Notes: generated from the sequence alone by a model not told the origin. A stretch of DNA of 64,000 bases from UBA1731 sp964567665 (GCA_964567665.1 CAZMNN010000005.1:1-64000); one strand, 5' to 3'; positions 42,833-52,377 are shown, counted from the stretch's first letter. A program made the numbers and translations.

Positions 42833-43513
42833 ATGAACGAGCTGGCGTCGATAGTTGTCGTGGAGGACGATGCGGTCATCCGCACCGTCCTTGAGATGGC
42901 GTTGGCCGCTGAGGGGTATCGGCAGGTGGTCGGATGCGCTCGCGGCGACGAAGGGCTTAAGACCATAAGGCTTCGCAAGCCGGATCTGGTGCTTCTTGAC
43001 GTGATGCTGCCGGGGCTTGACGGCTTTTCGCTCTGCAGGAGCGTCCGCAAGGAGCCGTCGCTTTCCGGCGTAAGGATAATAATGATCACGGCGCGTACGC
43101 AGAACGACGACATCGTGCGCGGCCTCGAATGCGGCGCGGATGACTATGTGACCAAGCCGTTTGACCGGAAGGTGCTGATGGCCCGCGTAGGAGCCGTGCT
43201 GAGGCGCGGCGCCGTCGTGTCTGCCGGCGCCGACTACGACGGGCTTGTGCTGAACGATGAAGGCCACACCGCAACGCTGCATGGCGAGGAGCTTAAGCTT
43301 CCTCTCGGCGAGTTCCGCATACTGTCGCTGCTTGCATCCCATCGCGGGCGTGTGCTGTCGCGTTCGCGGATGCTTGATTCAGTGCAGAGTGGAGACAGGC
43401 TTGCCACCGAGCGGACGATAGACGTTCAGATAGCGAACATCCGCCGCAAGCTTGGGCGCTGGGCGGAACACATAGAGACTGTTCGCGGCGTCGGATACAG
43501 GATGAAGCCATGA
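42833..43513 (+). CDS. OmpR/PhoB-family response regulator
   Basis: 226 residues: receiver domain (about 5-120) with phosphoacceptor D56 in LVLLDVMLPGLDG and conserved Lys in VTKPFDRKVL, then a winged-helix DNA-binding domain (about 135-225) ending in VRGVGYRMKP. The gene overlaps its histidine kinase by four bases. Resembles PhoB by layout, so phosphate control is possible, but no Pho gene is adjacent. It lies 44 bp behind secA, probably in a separate operon or read through from it. Confidence 0.88.
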   Translation: MNELASIVVVEDDAVIRTVLEMALAAEGYRQVVGCARGDEGLKTIRLRKPDLVLLDVMLPGLDGFSLCRSVRKEPSLSGVRIIMITARTQNDDIVRGLECGADDYVTKPFDRKVLMARVGAVLRRGAVVSAGADYDGLVLNDEGHTATLHGEELKLPLGEFRILSLLASHRGRVLSRSRMLDSVQSGDRLATERTIDVQIANIRRKLGRWAEHIETVRGVGYRMKP

Positions 43514-44730
43514 GGTTCGCCAACGCGGATTTCATTCCGTCGCTTTTCGTTGCGGCGGCGTTGGTGGGGGCGGTCTCGGTGTTCATCTCAGAAACGCGCT
43601 CATTCCGGGGTGCCGTCGCAGAATGGGCCAGACGCGACCTGGAGTCCCGCACCGAACTGGCGGCGGCGAATCTGCGCGAGCCGCTTGAGACGGGCGATTT
43701 CAGGCGCATACACGAATTCGGCGACGTATGCTCTGATGACGGGGTTCGGCTCACCGTGTTCAGCGCACCGGGCGGCGTTGTGTTCGATTCTGTAAGGGAT
43801 CCGTCCGCCCATGCGGCGTCGATCTACGCGACGCACCGGTGCGGCGAGTTCAGCGTACGGCTCGGTCTTCCCGTCGATCGCGTGTTCGCCCCGTACCGCA
43901 GGGCCAGATTCGGCTTCATCCTCGCCGCGATTGCCGGCGGCGCGGGCGTGATGCTTGTGCTTCTCTTCACCGTAAGGCAGCGCATGAGGATGCGTGCGCT
44001 TGCGCAGGAGCGCGACGCCCAGCGCAGGCTCGTTGATGAGATGAAGAAGGTGGAGGCGTTCCGGAGGGATTTCATAGCCGATGTGTCCCATGAGATAAAG
44101 ACGCCACTTACGGGGATAATAGGGGCGGTGGATCTGCTTTCGTCCGGAGCCGCCCCCGACAGTATGCGCGGTCGTCTGCTTGAGATGGTCAAGACGGAAT
44201 CGGAGAGGCTCAATGCGCTTGCGCAGGGCATCCTTTCCCTTTCCCGTCTCGAACGGGACGGCGAATCCGGCGGCGTTGACAGAAAGGAGGCGGACGTATC
44301 GGGCATCGTGTGCGATGCGGTTGAACGTCTGCGCCCGTTGGCGAACGGCAAGGGCATTGAGATCAGTGTCAATGCGCCGCCGGACTGCATCGCGGTGTGC
44401 GACGGGTCGCTTGTGGAGAGTGCCGTCACAAACCTTGTTGCGAATGCAATTCGACATTCTGGCTCAAAGGACATCTCCGTCTCTGTGGCAGGTGACGGCG
44501 GCATGGTGCGGATTGCCGTTGAGGATCACGGAGTAGGCATACCGTCCGAAGAGCGCGAAAGGGTGTTCGAGCGGTTCCATCGCGTAGACAGCTCCCGCAG
44601 CGCAGATACCGGCGGCGCAGGGCTTGGTCTTGCCATTGTGCGGCGCATAGCGAAGCTGCACGGCGGGGATGTCGTTCTGGAGCCGTCCGTGCCGACAGGA
44701 TGCAGGTTCATCCTTTCCGTCATGCGATAG
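43510..44730 (+). CDS. PhoR-like sensor histidine kinase
   Basis: 406 residues. Two transmembrane helices (about 8-26 and 137-157) flank a periplasmic sensing segment; the kinase core has phospho-acceptor H194 (DVSHEIKTPLTGI), N-box (LVANAIRHS), G1 (VEDHGVGIP), F-box and G2 (GGAGLGLAIV). ATG overlaps the regulator stop. The sensed signal is not evident. Layout and order resemble PhoB-PhoR. Confidence 0.87.
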   Translation: MRFANADFIPSLFVAAALVGAVSVFISETRSFRGAVAEWARRDLESRTELAAANLREPLETGDFRRIHEFGDVCSDDGVRLTVFSAPGGVVFDSVRDPSAHAASIYATHRCGEFSVRLGLPVDRVFAPYRRARFGFILAAIAGGAGVMLVLLFTVRQRMRMRALAQERDAQRRLVDEMKKVEAFRRDFIADVSHEIKTPLTGIIGAVDLLSSGAAPDSMRGRLLEMVKTESERLNALAQGILSLSRLERDGESGGVDRKEADVSGIVCDAVERLRPLANGKGIEISVNAPPDCIAVCDGSLVESAVTNLVANAIRHSGSKDISVSVAGDGGMVRIAVEDHGVGIPSEERERVFERFHRVDSSRSADTGGAGLGLAIVRRIAKLHGGDVVLEPSVPTGCRFILSVMR

Positions 44731-44822
44731 GCACATCTTCCGGTGTGGCCAGCCATGCCGCATTTGTGCGCTTCCGTCCGCCACGCAATTCTTCTTCGTA
44801 TTTCGCACCGTGAGTGGATTTG

Positions 44823-44831
44823 TGGTATACT
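44823..44831 (+). promoter_or_regulatory. Extended -10 promoter for Gfo/DUF1080 pair
   Basis: TGG plus TATACT (44826-44831), 31 bp before ATG 44863. AAAGGAA near 44846 supplies the ribosome-binding site. No good -35. Confidence 0.5.
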
Positions 44832-44862
44832 TGCGGACATAAAAGAAAGGAATTGCTGATCC

Positions 44863-46179
44863 ATGCAAAACAGAAGAGGATTCTTGAGGAACGCTGCGGC
44901 GTTTGGCGCATTCGCCATCGTGCCTGCCCGCGTCCTGCGCGGAGCGACAGCTCCGTCCAACCAGCTCACACGCGCTCTGATCGGCTTCGGTTCGATTGCG
45001 CATTCCGCAAACCATCTCCCGTTCAAGGGGTCGCGCCTCATCGGTCTCTGCGATCCGTACGAGGCTCGCGTACAGGCAGGTCTGAAGGCCGCGCAGGACA
45101 ACGGCTTCGGAAAGATTAAGGGCTACGGGAACTTCCTTGAGCTGCTTGCAGACAAGGATGTCGATATCGTCCACATCTGCACGCCGCCGCACTGGCATGG
45201 CTGCATGAGCGTGATGGCGGCGAACGCCGGAAAGGACATCTGGTGCGAAAAGCCGATGACGCGCACCGTGGGTGAAGGAAAGCGCGTGATGGAGGTCGTA
45301 AAGGCCAAGAAGCGCATGTTCCGGCTCAACACGTGGTTCCGCTTCCAGAGCACATTCTACGGATTCGGCACGACCGTCAAGCCTATTCGTCAGGTTGTCG
45401 AAAACGGACTTCTCGGCGAAGGTCCGATCAAGTGCACGTTCGGCGCGGGACAGGGCTTCAGCTGGAAGTTCTTCTGGTCTGGCCGCGTCAACTCCGCGCC
45501 GGAGCCGATACCCGCCGGGTTCGATTGGGACATGTGGCTCGGTCCGGCGCCGTGGAAGCCGTACACCGCGCACCGCGCCGGCACATCCTTCCGCGGCTAC
45601 TGGGACTACGATTCGGGCGGGCTTGGCGACATGGCTCAGCACTATCTCGATCCGCTCCAGTACCTTCTCTGCAAGGACGAGACGAGTCCGGTGAAGGTCG
45701 ATTACGTTGGCCCGAAGCAGCATCCGGAATCCGTCGGTCGCTTCGACCGCATCACGCTCACGTATGCGGACGGCACGGAGGTCGTGCTGGACGGCGACGA
45801 ATCGCTCAAGGGCGAACCGCTCCTTCGCGGCTCTAACGGACTGTGCGTCTACCCGAAGGCGAAGGACGGCAAGACACTCCGCCTTGTTGACGCCAGCGGC
45901 AAGGAGCTGAACGCGGAGAAGATCCTCTCCGACCTGCCCGAGCCGGCGCCTCAGCAGACCGACTTCATCGACAGCTGCACGAACCGCAAGACGTTTGCGC
46001 TCAACGAGTCGAACGGCTTCCGCTCCTGCACGATGTTCAACCTCGGAATCGCGGCTGAGCGCCTTGGACGCGGATTCAGGTTCGACCCCGAAACGCTCCA
46101 CGCCGTGGACGATCCGGCGGCAGACCGTTTCCTCTACCAGTCCATGCGCGAACCGTGGCGCAAGGAGATGTGGGGCTGA
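44863..46179 (+). CDS. Tat-exported Gfo/Idh/MocA oxidoreductase
   Basis: 438 residues. The N-terminus is a twin-arginine signal (NRRGFLRNAAAFGAFAIV), indicating folded, cofactor-loaded export. The Rossmann domain has LIGFGSIAHSANHL, a nucleotide-binding loop, and the CEKPM motif whose lysine is catalytic in this family. The C-terminal alpha/beta domain carries GLGDMAQHYLDPLQY, a typical family helix with its His. These enzymes oxidise sugar hydroxyls with tightly bound NAD(P). The next gene, 31 bp on, is a DUF1080 protein; in characterised systems such a pair oxidises C3 of a sugar and then cleaves the 3-keto-glycoside. Function of the pair here is inferred. Confidence 0.86.
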   Translation: MQNRRGFLRNAAAFGAFAIVPARVLRGATAPSNQLTRALIGFGSIAHSANHLPFKGSRLIGLCDPYEARVQAGLKAAQDNGFGKIKGYGNFLELLADKDVDIVHICTPPHWHGCMSVMAANAGKDIWCEKPMTRTVGEGKRVMEVVKAKKRMFRLNTWFRFQSTFYGFGTTVKPIRQVVENGLLGEGPIKCTFGAGQGFSWKFFWSGRVNSAPEPIPAGFDWDMWLGPAPWKPYTAHRAGTSFRGYWDYDSGGLGDMAQHYLDPLQYLLCKDETSPVKVDYVGPKQHPESVGRFDRITLTYADGTEVVLDGDESLKGEPLLRGSNGLCVYPKAKDGKTLRLVDASGKELNAEKILSDLPEPAPQQTDFIDSCTNRKTFALNESNGFRSCTMFNLGIAAERLGRGFRFDPETLHAVDDPAADRFLYQSMREPWRKEMWG

Positions 46180-46210
46180 TTCCAGATACATGACTACCGG
46201 AGAAGCAGAA

Positions 46211-47731
46211 ATGAAGAAACTTTTTTGTGCGATGATGATTGCCGGCGCGATGGCCGCCGGTGCGGCGGATCCCAACAAGTACGCCGACTACGGAGCGGGC
46301 ATGGCGCCGGACAAGACCTACCCGATGGCGGTGGAATGGCACGCCGCCAACCGCGCCGCGATCGAGACGGAGACCTCGGACGACAAGCTTGCCGGGTTCG
46401 TGGCGGATTCGGCAAGCGCGAAGGCTCTGCTCGCCAAGGTCAAGCCGGCGTACGACACCGACCCGATGGTGGCTGCGCAGGTCGCCGCAGCGAGCCAGTA
46501 CGTGATGCGCACCGAACCGTCGTGGTGGGAGTTCTGGGCATGGTTCTCGGACTCCGATCGTGACGTCTGGACTGCTGCGCTGCTCGAAGCGGCGGCTGAC
46601 GCGAAGGACGCATACTGCAAGATGCTGTTCCTCGACCAGCTGCGCTGGTGCGGGCGGCAGGATCAGGCGGCGAACGTCCTTGAGATCGGAAAGGCGTCAA
46701 ACGACAGGGGCGTGATGCAGTTCGCCGACATGGTGGCGGCGGAACTCGATCCTGAAGCCGGATGCGCGAAGGCCTGCTGCAAGGTCAATTGCCCGTACGG
46801 CAGCTGGGCGCTGACGCTTCCGTTCGATGCGATGAACGCCGGACACCTCATCCTGTCGAAGGGCGCGGACGGCAAGCCCACGGCCACGCTGCTGTGGCGC
46901 TGGGGAAGTCCGTTCACCGTCGCCGGTGATGACCTCAAGGTCTGCAAGGACGGCTTCACCCTCACGTTCGGCAACCACAAGCCGAAGGATCTGCCGCAGG
47001 ACAAGAGCGCATGGCGCAGCGACCGCGTGATCGCGAAGATCTGCGGGGACTGGGCGGCCTGCACCCTCCAGAAGGTGGACGGCAACGGCAAGGTCGTCGG
47101 CGCGGTGCAGACGTTCTCCGCAAAGCGCAATCCGCCGATCGGTCCGAAGCCGGACCTCGCGAAGGCCGTGCGCGGCACTCCGGTGAACATCCTGGGCGGG
47201 ACGATCGACGACTTTGAGTTAATGGAGAAGTCACTGACGAACGGCTGGACGCTGAAGGACGGAGTGCTCTCCAACCGCATTATGCGCGACACCAACGGCA
47301 AGTCGCTCCACAAGAACGGAAACCTCCGCACGAAGCGCACCGATTTCTTTGACTTCAACCTCAAGTACGAAGTGCGCGTCCTTCCGGGCTGCAACTCCGG
47401 CGTGTATCTGCGCGGCATCTACGAGATTCAGGTGCTCGACAGCTACGGCAAGCCGGTCGACTGCCACAACATGGCGGCGTACTACGGCCGCGTTACGCCC
47501 CGCGTTGCGGCAGAGAAGAAGGCCGGCGAATGGCAGACGGTTGACGTCACGCTCTACAAGCGGCATCTCACGGTTGTCCTGAACGGCGTGAACATCATCG
47601 ACAACGTGCCGGTCGTCGGAATCACCGGCGGCGCAATGACGGCGAACGAATTCACGCCGGGACCGCTCTACATCCAGGGCGACCACTCTGACGCCGACTT
47701 CCGCAACATGGTGCTCACACCGTTGAAGTGA
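46211..47731 (+). CDS. Secreted DUF1080 protein with extra N-terminal helical region
   Basis: 506 residues with a Sec signal peptide (FCAMMIAGAMAAGA). The N-terminal half (about 25-180) is alpha-helical (many Ala, Trp and charged residues) and unlike DUF1080; it could be a HEAT-like or adaptor region. The C-terminal half (about 330-506) is a DUF1080 jelly roll containing NLKYEVRVLPGCNSGVYLRG, GEWQTVDVTLYKRHLTVVLN and DADFRNMVLTPLK. A middle beta-rich segment with Cys pairs (CAKACCKVNC) lies between. Downstream of the Tat oxidoreductase by 31 bp with GGAG before ATG 46211, so co-expression is likely. Followed by a hairpin terminator. Probably cleaves or rearranges 3-keto-glycosides in the periplasm. 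Confidence 0.82.
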   Translation: MKKLFCAMMIAGAMAAGAADPNKYADYGAGMAPDKTYPMAVEWHAANRAAIETETSDDKLAGFVADSASAKALLAKVKPAYDTDPMVAAQVAAASQYVMRTEPSWWEFWAWFSDSDRDVWTAALLEAAADAKDAYCKMLFLDQLRWCGRQDQAANVLEIGKASNDRGVMQFADMVAAELDPEAGCAKACCKVNCPYGSWALTLPFDAMNAGHLILSKGADGKPTATLLWRWGSPFTVAGDDLKVCKDGFTLTFGNHKPKDLPQDKSAWRSDRVIAKICGDWAACTLQKVDGNGKVVGAVQTFSAKRNPPIGPKPDLAKAVRGTPVNILGGTIDDFELMEKSLTNGWTLKDGVLSNRIMRDTNGKSLHKNGNLRTKRTDFFDFNLKYEVRVLPGCNSGVYLRGIYEIQVLDSYGKPVDCHNMAAYYGRVTPRVAAEKKAGEWQTVDVTLYKRHLTVVLNGVNIIDNVPVVGITGGAMTANEFTPGPLYIQGDHSDADFRNMVLTPLK

Positions 47732-47744
47732 CTGCACTGAAATG

Positions 47745-47778
47745 GCCGGTTTGCCGTCTTGCCGGACGGTGAACCGGC
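47745..47778 (+). terminator. Terminator after Gfo/DUF1080 pair
   Basis: GCCGGTT (47745-47751) and AACCGGC (47772-47778) pair, and inside them CCGTC and GACGG pair again, giving a strong interrupted stem with a 6-base loop, followed by TT. It lies directly after the stop codon. Confidence 0.6.
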
Positions 47779-47846
47779 TTGTGCGAAATAGAAAGACAAC
47801 TGCGCGGGGACGAACCGGACGCGGTCAGCAGAAAAGGGGGAGAGAA

Positions 47847-47923
47847 TGGTCGGAGCGACGAGATTTGAACTCGTGACCTTTTGCACCCCAAGCAAACGCG
47901 CTACCAGACTGCGCTACGCCCCG
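47847..47923 (-). tRNA. tRNA-Pro (anticodon GGG)
   Basis: 77 nt on the minus strand. Acceptor arms CGGGGCG and CGCTCCG pair, D-arm GCGC...GCGC, anticodon stem TTTGC/GCAAA with loop TTGGGGT (anticodon GGG, G37), T-arm ACGAG/CTCGT with TTCAAAT, and encoded ACCA 3' end. Reads CCC and CCU codons. Confidence 0.92.
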
Positions 47924-47944
47924 ACGAGGTGAAAAACGGCGCAA

Positions 47945-47973
47945 ATTATATCAAAACGGATTTGACTGTGCAA
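47945..47973 (-). promoter_or_regulatory. Promoter for tRNA-Pro(GGG)
   Basis: Minus strand: TTGCAC (47973-47968), 17 bp ending TGA, TATAAT (47950-47945). Followed by GCGCCGTTTTT, a leader element shared with the second tRNA-Pro. Confidence 0.75.
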
Positions 47974-48017
47974 GTGGACGGAAACGACCTTGCCAAACAC
48001 CACAGGAGAGACAAACG

Positions 48018-49253
48018 ATGAGCTATCAGGAAGCGAAAAAGAAATACGCCGTGCTCGGCGTAGACACCGAAGCGGCGATAAAGTCGCTGCAGAAGGTTTC
48101 CATATCGATGCACTGCTGGCAGGGTGATGACGTCGGCGGGTTCGAGAACGATCTCGGCGCGACTGGCGGCATCCAGGCCACGGGCAACTATCCGGGTAAG
48201 GCGCGTACGCCGGAGGAGCTTATGGCGGATATCGACAAGGCCCTGTCCCTGATTCCCGGCAAGCACCGCATCAACCTTCACGCCTGCTATGCGATCTTCG
48301 AGGACGGCAAGAAGGTGGACCGCAACAAGCTTGAGCCGAAGCATTTCAGGAAGTGGGTGGAATTTGCGAAGAAGCGCGGTCTCGGCCTTGACTTCAATCC
48401 GACGTTCTTCTCGCATCCGCTGGCCGACGGGCTTACGCTTGCAAGCGAAGATCCCAAGGTTCGCAAGTTCTGGATCGAGCACGGCATCGCGAGCCTCAAG
48501 ATCGCCGAGTATTTCGGCAAGGAGCTTGGTACGCCCTGCACGGTGAACTTCTGGGTGCCGGATGGCTTCAAGGATGAACCGTCCGACCGCTTCGGGCCGC
48601 GCAAGCGCCTCAAGGAATCGTACGACAAGATCTTCAAGTACAGGTACAACAGGAAGCTCTGCGTACCTACCATAGAGTCGAAGCTCTTCGGCATCGGGGT
48701 TGAGAGTTGCACACCCGGCTCCCACGAGTTCTACATGTGCTACGCCATGAAGAACAACATCCTCTGTCTGCTTGACACCGGCCATTTCCACATCTCCGAG
48801 AACGTCGCGGACAAGATAAGTTCGCTTCTGCTCTTCTCGGGCAAGGTGGCATTCCACGTATCGCGTCCCGTCCGCTGGGACTCCGACCACGTAATCCGTC
48901 TTGACGACTCCGTCATTGCCTGTGCGCATGAGATTGTGCGGAACGGTGTGGAGAACTTCATCATCGCCCTCGACTACTTCGATGCGTCCATCAACCGCAT
49001 TGCGGCCTGGGTGCTTGGAATGCGCAACATGCAGAAGGCTCTTCTTCAGGCGATGCTTGAGCCAAGCGAGACGCTCAAGGCGCTGCAGGATGCCCGCCAG
49101 TTCACGGAGCAGCTTGTCCTTCAGGAGGAGCTTAAGGCCTATCCGTGGCAGGAGGTCTGGAAGGAGTTCTGCTCAAGGGCGAAGCTTCCGGCCGATGAAT
49201 GCTGGATGGCGGAGGTGCTGAAGTACGAACGCGATGTGCTTTCCAGGCGCTGA
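48018..49253 (+). CDS. rhaA: L-rhamnose isomerase
   Basis: 411 residues, normal for RhaA, which converts L-rhamnose to L-rhamnulose. Recognisable stretches: VSISMHCWQGDDVGGFE near the N-terminus, HACYAIFEDG, DFNPTFFSHPLADG, TVNFWVPDGFKD, and the metal-site region DTGHFHISENVADK, then FHVSRPVRWDSDHVI. Cytoplasmic, Mn-dependent TIM barrel. rhaB and rhaD are not in the window. Starts 17 bases after GGAG. Its neighbours are the tRNA (minus strand) and a pseudopilin. Confidence 0.95.
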   Translation: MSYQEAKKKYAVLGVDTEAAIKSLQKVSISMHCWQGDDVGGFENDLGATGGIQATGNYPGKARTPEELMADIDKALSLIPGKHRINLHACYAIFEDGKKVDRNKLEPKHFRKWVEFAKKRGLGLDFNPTFFSHPLADGLTLASEDPKVRKFWIEHGIASLKIAEYFGKELGTPCTVNFWVPDGFKDEPSDRFGPRKRLKESYDKIFKYRYNRKLCVPTIESKLFGIGVESCTPGSHEFYMCYAMKNNILCLLDTGHFHISENVADKISSLLLFSGKVAFHVSRPVRWDSDHVIRLDDSVIACAHEIVRNGVENFIIALDYFDASINRIAAWVLGMRNMQKALLQAMLEPSETLKALQDARQFTEQLVLQEELKAYPWQEVWKEFCSRAKLPADECWMAEVLKYERDVLSRR

Positions 49254-49293
49254 GCGGAAAAGATTCGCGGCTGAGGACGCGCCAAAAAAGGGA

Positions 49294-49322
49294 TTGCGTT
49301 TTCAGACGCGAAATGAGATAAT
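49294..49322 (+). promoter_or_regulatory. Promoter for pseudopilin gene
   Basis: TTGCGT (49294-49299), 17 bp ending TGA, GATAAT (49317-49322). Both hexamers are identical to those of the gspE promoter. AGGAG at 49344 precedes ATG 49357. Confidence 0.7.
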
Positions 49323-49356
49323 CCAAAACCAATCGAACCAATTAGGAGACACAGAA

Positions 49357-50103
49357 ATGAAGACTTCAAAAAAAGGATTTACGCTCGTCGAGCTGCTCGT
49401 TGTGATCGGCATTCTCGGCATTCTCATGGGTGCGCTGTTTCCGGCGATCTCGTCCGCGATGATCAAGGCGAACCTTTCGGCCTGCGGTATGCGCGGGCGC
49501 AACCTGTTCGTGGCCATCACGTCCGCCAACACCGAGCGTGAAGCTCTTGGTCTCGGCAATGTGTGGCCGAAGACGCAGGCGGAGGAGGGTGCGGATACTA
49601 ACACCGATCCGCTTTCCGGCGCGGTCAGCTCCGGCGCGGACTACTTCACCTATCTGTTCGACATGGCGAAGATCTCGGATTCCACTGCGTGGAAGCCGTA
49701 TGTGACTGGCGTGGATCTTTCGGTGCTTAACGGCGCCGGCGTCCCGGCCATTCCGAACGGAGCCACGAAGATCGACGGCAAGAACCTGCTCTGGTGCGTT
49801 GCCGCGAACGTGACGGACGAGATTTCCGACGTCTACCCCGTCCTCTTCTCGCGCAACATCCCCGTCAGCGCGATGAAGACGTACGAGAAGACCTATGACG
49901 GCGGCTCCACCGAAATCAAGATCGGCAAGAGCAACGGCGCCAAGTACGACACCCCGTTCTCCAACAAGGCGTTCGTGCTGATCCGCAAGGGTGGCGCGGT
50001 GATTACGCAGACGGCCAAGTACGCACTCTCGTCCGTGATGTTCAACAAGCAGCCGTACACCATCGACGCCGATCCTGCACCGCAGTTCCTCGATGTCGAA
50101 TAA
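49357..50103 (+). CDS. Type II secretion pseudopilin/type IV pilin-like protein
   Basis: 248 residues with a class III signal: leader MKTSKKG, cut before Phe, and the N-methylated helix FTLVELLVVIGILGILMG, containing the Glu at mature position 5. After the helix comes a beta-rich domain (about 100-248) with little resemblance to GspG; likely a GspG/H-like major or minor pseudopilin. Acidic overall. Its gene is alone, but its promoter is the twin of the gspE promoter. The frame continues upstream into rhaA; ATG 49357 with AGGAG is the real start. Ends 12 bp before priA. Confidence 0.8.
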   Translation: MKTSKKGFTLVELLVVIGILGILMGALFPAISSAMIKANLSACGMRGRNLFVAITSANTEREALGLGNVWPKTQAEEGADTNTDPLSGAVSSGADYFTYLFDMAKISDSTAWKPYVTGVDLSVLNGAGVPAIPNGATKIDGKNLLWCVAANVTDEISDVYPVLFSRNIPVSAMKTYEKTYDGGSTEIKIGKSNGAKYDTPFSNKAFVLIRKGGAVITQTAKYALSSVMFNKQPYTIDADPAPQFLDVE

Positions 50104-50115
50104 CAGCACGTTGGC

Positions 50116-52350
50116 GTGTTTGTAAAGGTCGCGATAGACCTTGCCCTCGACCGGCTCTTCACCTATGAAGTGCCGGTCGAACTGTCTGGGGACATCCGCG
50201 TAGGGCAGCTGCTCCGGGTTCCGTTCGGACATCGCGAAGCGAGAGGGTTTGCGCTGTCCGTCGAATCTGCGAACGGCGAAGGCGGCGGGAAGCCGTCGTC
50301 TGTGCCGTACAGGATCAAGCCGATACTTGGCATTGCAGATCCTGCTCCGTTCTTTTCGCCGGAGATGCTGCGGCTTGTCAGGTGGATATCGGCATACACC
50401 TGCTCCCCTATCGAGATGTGCCTCAAGGCTGCGGTTCCGGCGGCGGTGCTGAAGCCGAACGCAAGGCCGAAGGAACTGCTGTTTGTCGAGCCGGTTGACG
50501 GCTGCAAGGCGGATTTGACGGCGTACCAGAGAAAGCTGCTTGATAACATCGTGCGCGTGGGTGGCGGCTGGATGCAGCCACTTTGCCGCGAATTTTCGAC
50601 TACGCCCGCAACCATGCGTACGCTTGCCGGGAAGGGCGCGTTGCGCATTGCGCCGCGTGCGCAGCGACGCGACCCGCTCGCCGGACGCAATGTGCTGGCG
50701 TCCAAGCCGCTTGAGCTGAACGATATGCAGCGTGAGGCTCTGAAAGCAATCACAGGGTGTGAGGACGGCGCATCCGCAGACGACACAAGCCGGGCGCAGG
50801 GCGTTCCGCGCCCAATTCTTCTGCATGGCGTCACCGGATCCGGAAAGACCGAGGTCTATCTTCAGGCGATTGCGCACGGGCTTTCATGCGGACGCGGCGC
50901 GATAGTCCTGGTGCCGGAGATATCGCTTACGCCGCAGACTGTCCGCAGGTTCGCCGGGCGCTTTGGCGGACAGGTTGCGGTGCTGCATTCAGCGCTTTCC
51001 GACGGTGAGCGGTACGACGAATGGCATCGCATCCGCACGGGGGACGCAAGGGTTGTCGTCGGGCCGAGAAGTGCGGTGTTTGCGCCGGTCAGAAACCTTG
51101 GGCTGATTGTCGTGGACGAAGAGCATGACATGAGCTACAAGCAGGACGAAACGCCGCGCTACAATGCGCGTGACGTCGCCGTGATGCGCGGTGCGTTCGA
51201 GCGGTGCGCGGTCGTGCTTGGTTCGGCAACGCCTTCGCTTGAGACGTGGCACAACGTCCAGTGCGGCAAGTACGGGTTGGCATCGATGGCATCCCGCGTC
51301 GCTGGACATCCTATGCCGGTCGTCCATCTCGTCAATCTTGAGGAGGAATGTGAGGCGTACGCCTCTGCGCCCATATTCTCAAAGTTCCTGCTTGATGCCA
51401 TCGCCGAACGGATCAGGCGCGGAGAGCAGACGATCCTGTTCCTGAACAGGCGGGGCTATTCGCGTGTGTACGAATGCAGAGGCTGCGGCGGTGTTATGAC
51501 CTGTCCGAACTGTAGTGTCGCGTACACGTACCATTCGGCGGACAGATGTCTCAGATGCCACATCTGCGGCGGTTGGATGCTTCCGCCGGCATCGTGTCCT
51601 GACTGCGGTGCGCGTGATTTCTCGTGCGTCGGCGTGGGTACGCAACGTGCAGAGCAGGCGCTCGTAAAGTGCTTTCCGTCCGCCCGCATACTTCGCATGG
51701 ACGCAGATTCGACGTCGCGAAAGAACTCCCACGATGACATACTGTCGAAGTTCCGTTCACGCGAGGCGGATATCCTGATAGGAACGCAGATGATTGCGAA
51801 GGGGCTAGACTTCCCGAACGTAACACTTGTCGGTGTCCTGAACGCCGATGCATCGCTGAACATGCCGGATTTCCGGGCGGCGGAGCGAACCTTCCAGCTG
51901 ATAGCGCAGGTTTCGGGAAGGGCTGGACGCGCAGAGAAGCCGGGCGAGGTGTTCATCCAGACGTTCCACCCAGACGAGTTCTCGATACGAGCGGCGGCAG
52001 ATGCCGATTTCGTGAGGTTTGCGGAGGCGGAGTTGAAGGAGCGGAGGCTGGCCGCTCTTCCACCCTACATGAAGTTCGCCACGGCCGTGTTCCGGTCAAA
52101 GGACTGCGGACAGGCTCAACGCTGGGCAGATCTATACTCCAAGTCGCTTGCGAAGTGCCATGGACTTACCGTGACGGAGGCCATTCCGCCGGCTCTTGAA
52201 AAAGCGGATGGGTGGTACCGGTTCATGGTGCAGATCAGGTCTGAGGCATCCAAGAGCATCGCAGCCGCATGGCGATGGATAACGGATGCCCGTCCGTTGC
52301 CGAAGGATGTACGCGCCGCAATCGACATTGATGCGTTAAACGTGATGTAG
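50116..52350 (+). CDS. priA: Primosomal helicase PriA
   Basis: 744 residues from a GTG. N-terminal 3'-DNA-binding domain (KVAIDLALDRLFTYEVP), helicase domain with Walker A HGVTGSGKTEVY and DEEH box VVDEEHDMSYKQ, a zinc domain with paired cysteines (CRGCGG, CPNC, CLRCHICGG, CPDCG), and a second helicase half with IGTQMIAKGLDFPNVTLVG and SGRAGRAEKPGEV. It restarts stalled replication forks. Start 12 bp after the pseudopilin stop. Confidence 0.94.
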   Translation: MFVKVAIDLALDRLFTYEVPVELSGDIRVGQLLRVPFGHREARGFALSVESANGEGGGKPSSVPYRIKPILGIADPAPFFSPEMLRLVRWISAYTCSPIEMCLKAAVPAAVLKPNARPKELLFVEPVDGCKADLTAYQRKLLDNIVRVGGGWMQPLCREFSTTPATMRTLAGKGALRIAPRAQRRDPLAGRNVLASKPLELNDMQREALKAITGCEDGASADDTSRAQGVPRPILLHGVTGSGKTEVYLQAIAHGLSCGRGAIVLVPEISLTPQTVRRFAGRFGGQVAVLHSALSDGERYDEWHRIRTGDARVVVGPRSAVFAPVRNLGLIVVDEEHDMSYKQDETPRYNARDVAVMRGAFERCAVVLGSATPSLETWHNVQCGKYGLASMASRVAGHPMPVVHLVNLEEECEAYASAPIFSKFLLDAIAERIRRGEQTILFLNRRGYSRVYECRGCGGVMTCPNCSVAYTYHSADRCLRCHICGGWMLPPASCPDCGARDFSCVGVGTQRAEQALVKCFPSARILRMDADSTSRKNSHDDILSKFRSREADILIGTQMIAKGLDFPNVTLVGVLNADASLNMPDFRAAERTFQLIAQVSGRAGRAEKPGEVFIQTFHPDEFSIRAAADADFVRFAEAELKERRLAALPPYMKFATAVFRSKDCGQAQRWADLYSKSLAKCHGLTVTEAIPPALEKADGWYRFMVQIRSEASKSIAAAWRWITDARPLPKDVRAAIDIDALNVM

Positions 52351-52377
52351 AACAGACAGGCGAACAATGCCGGGAAA

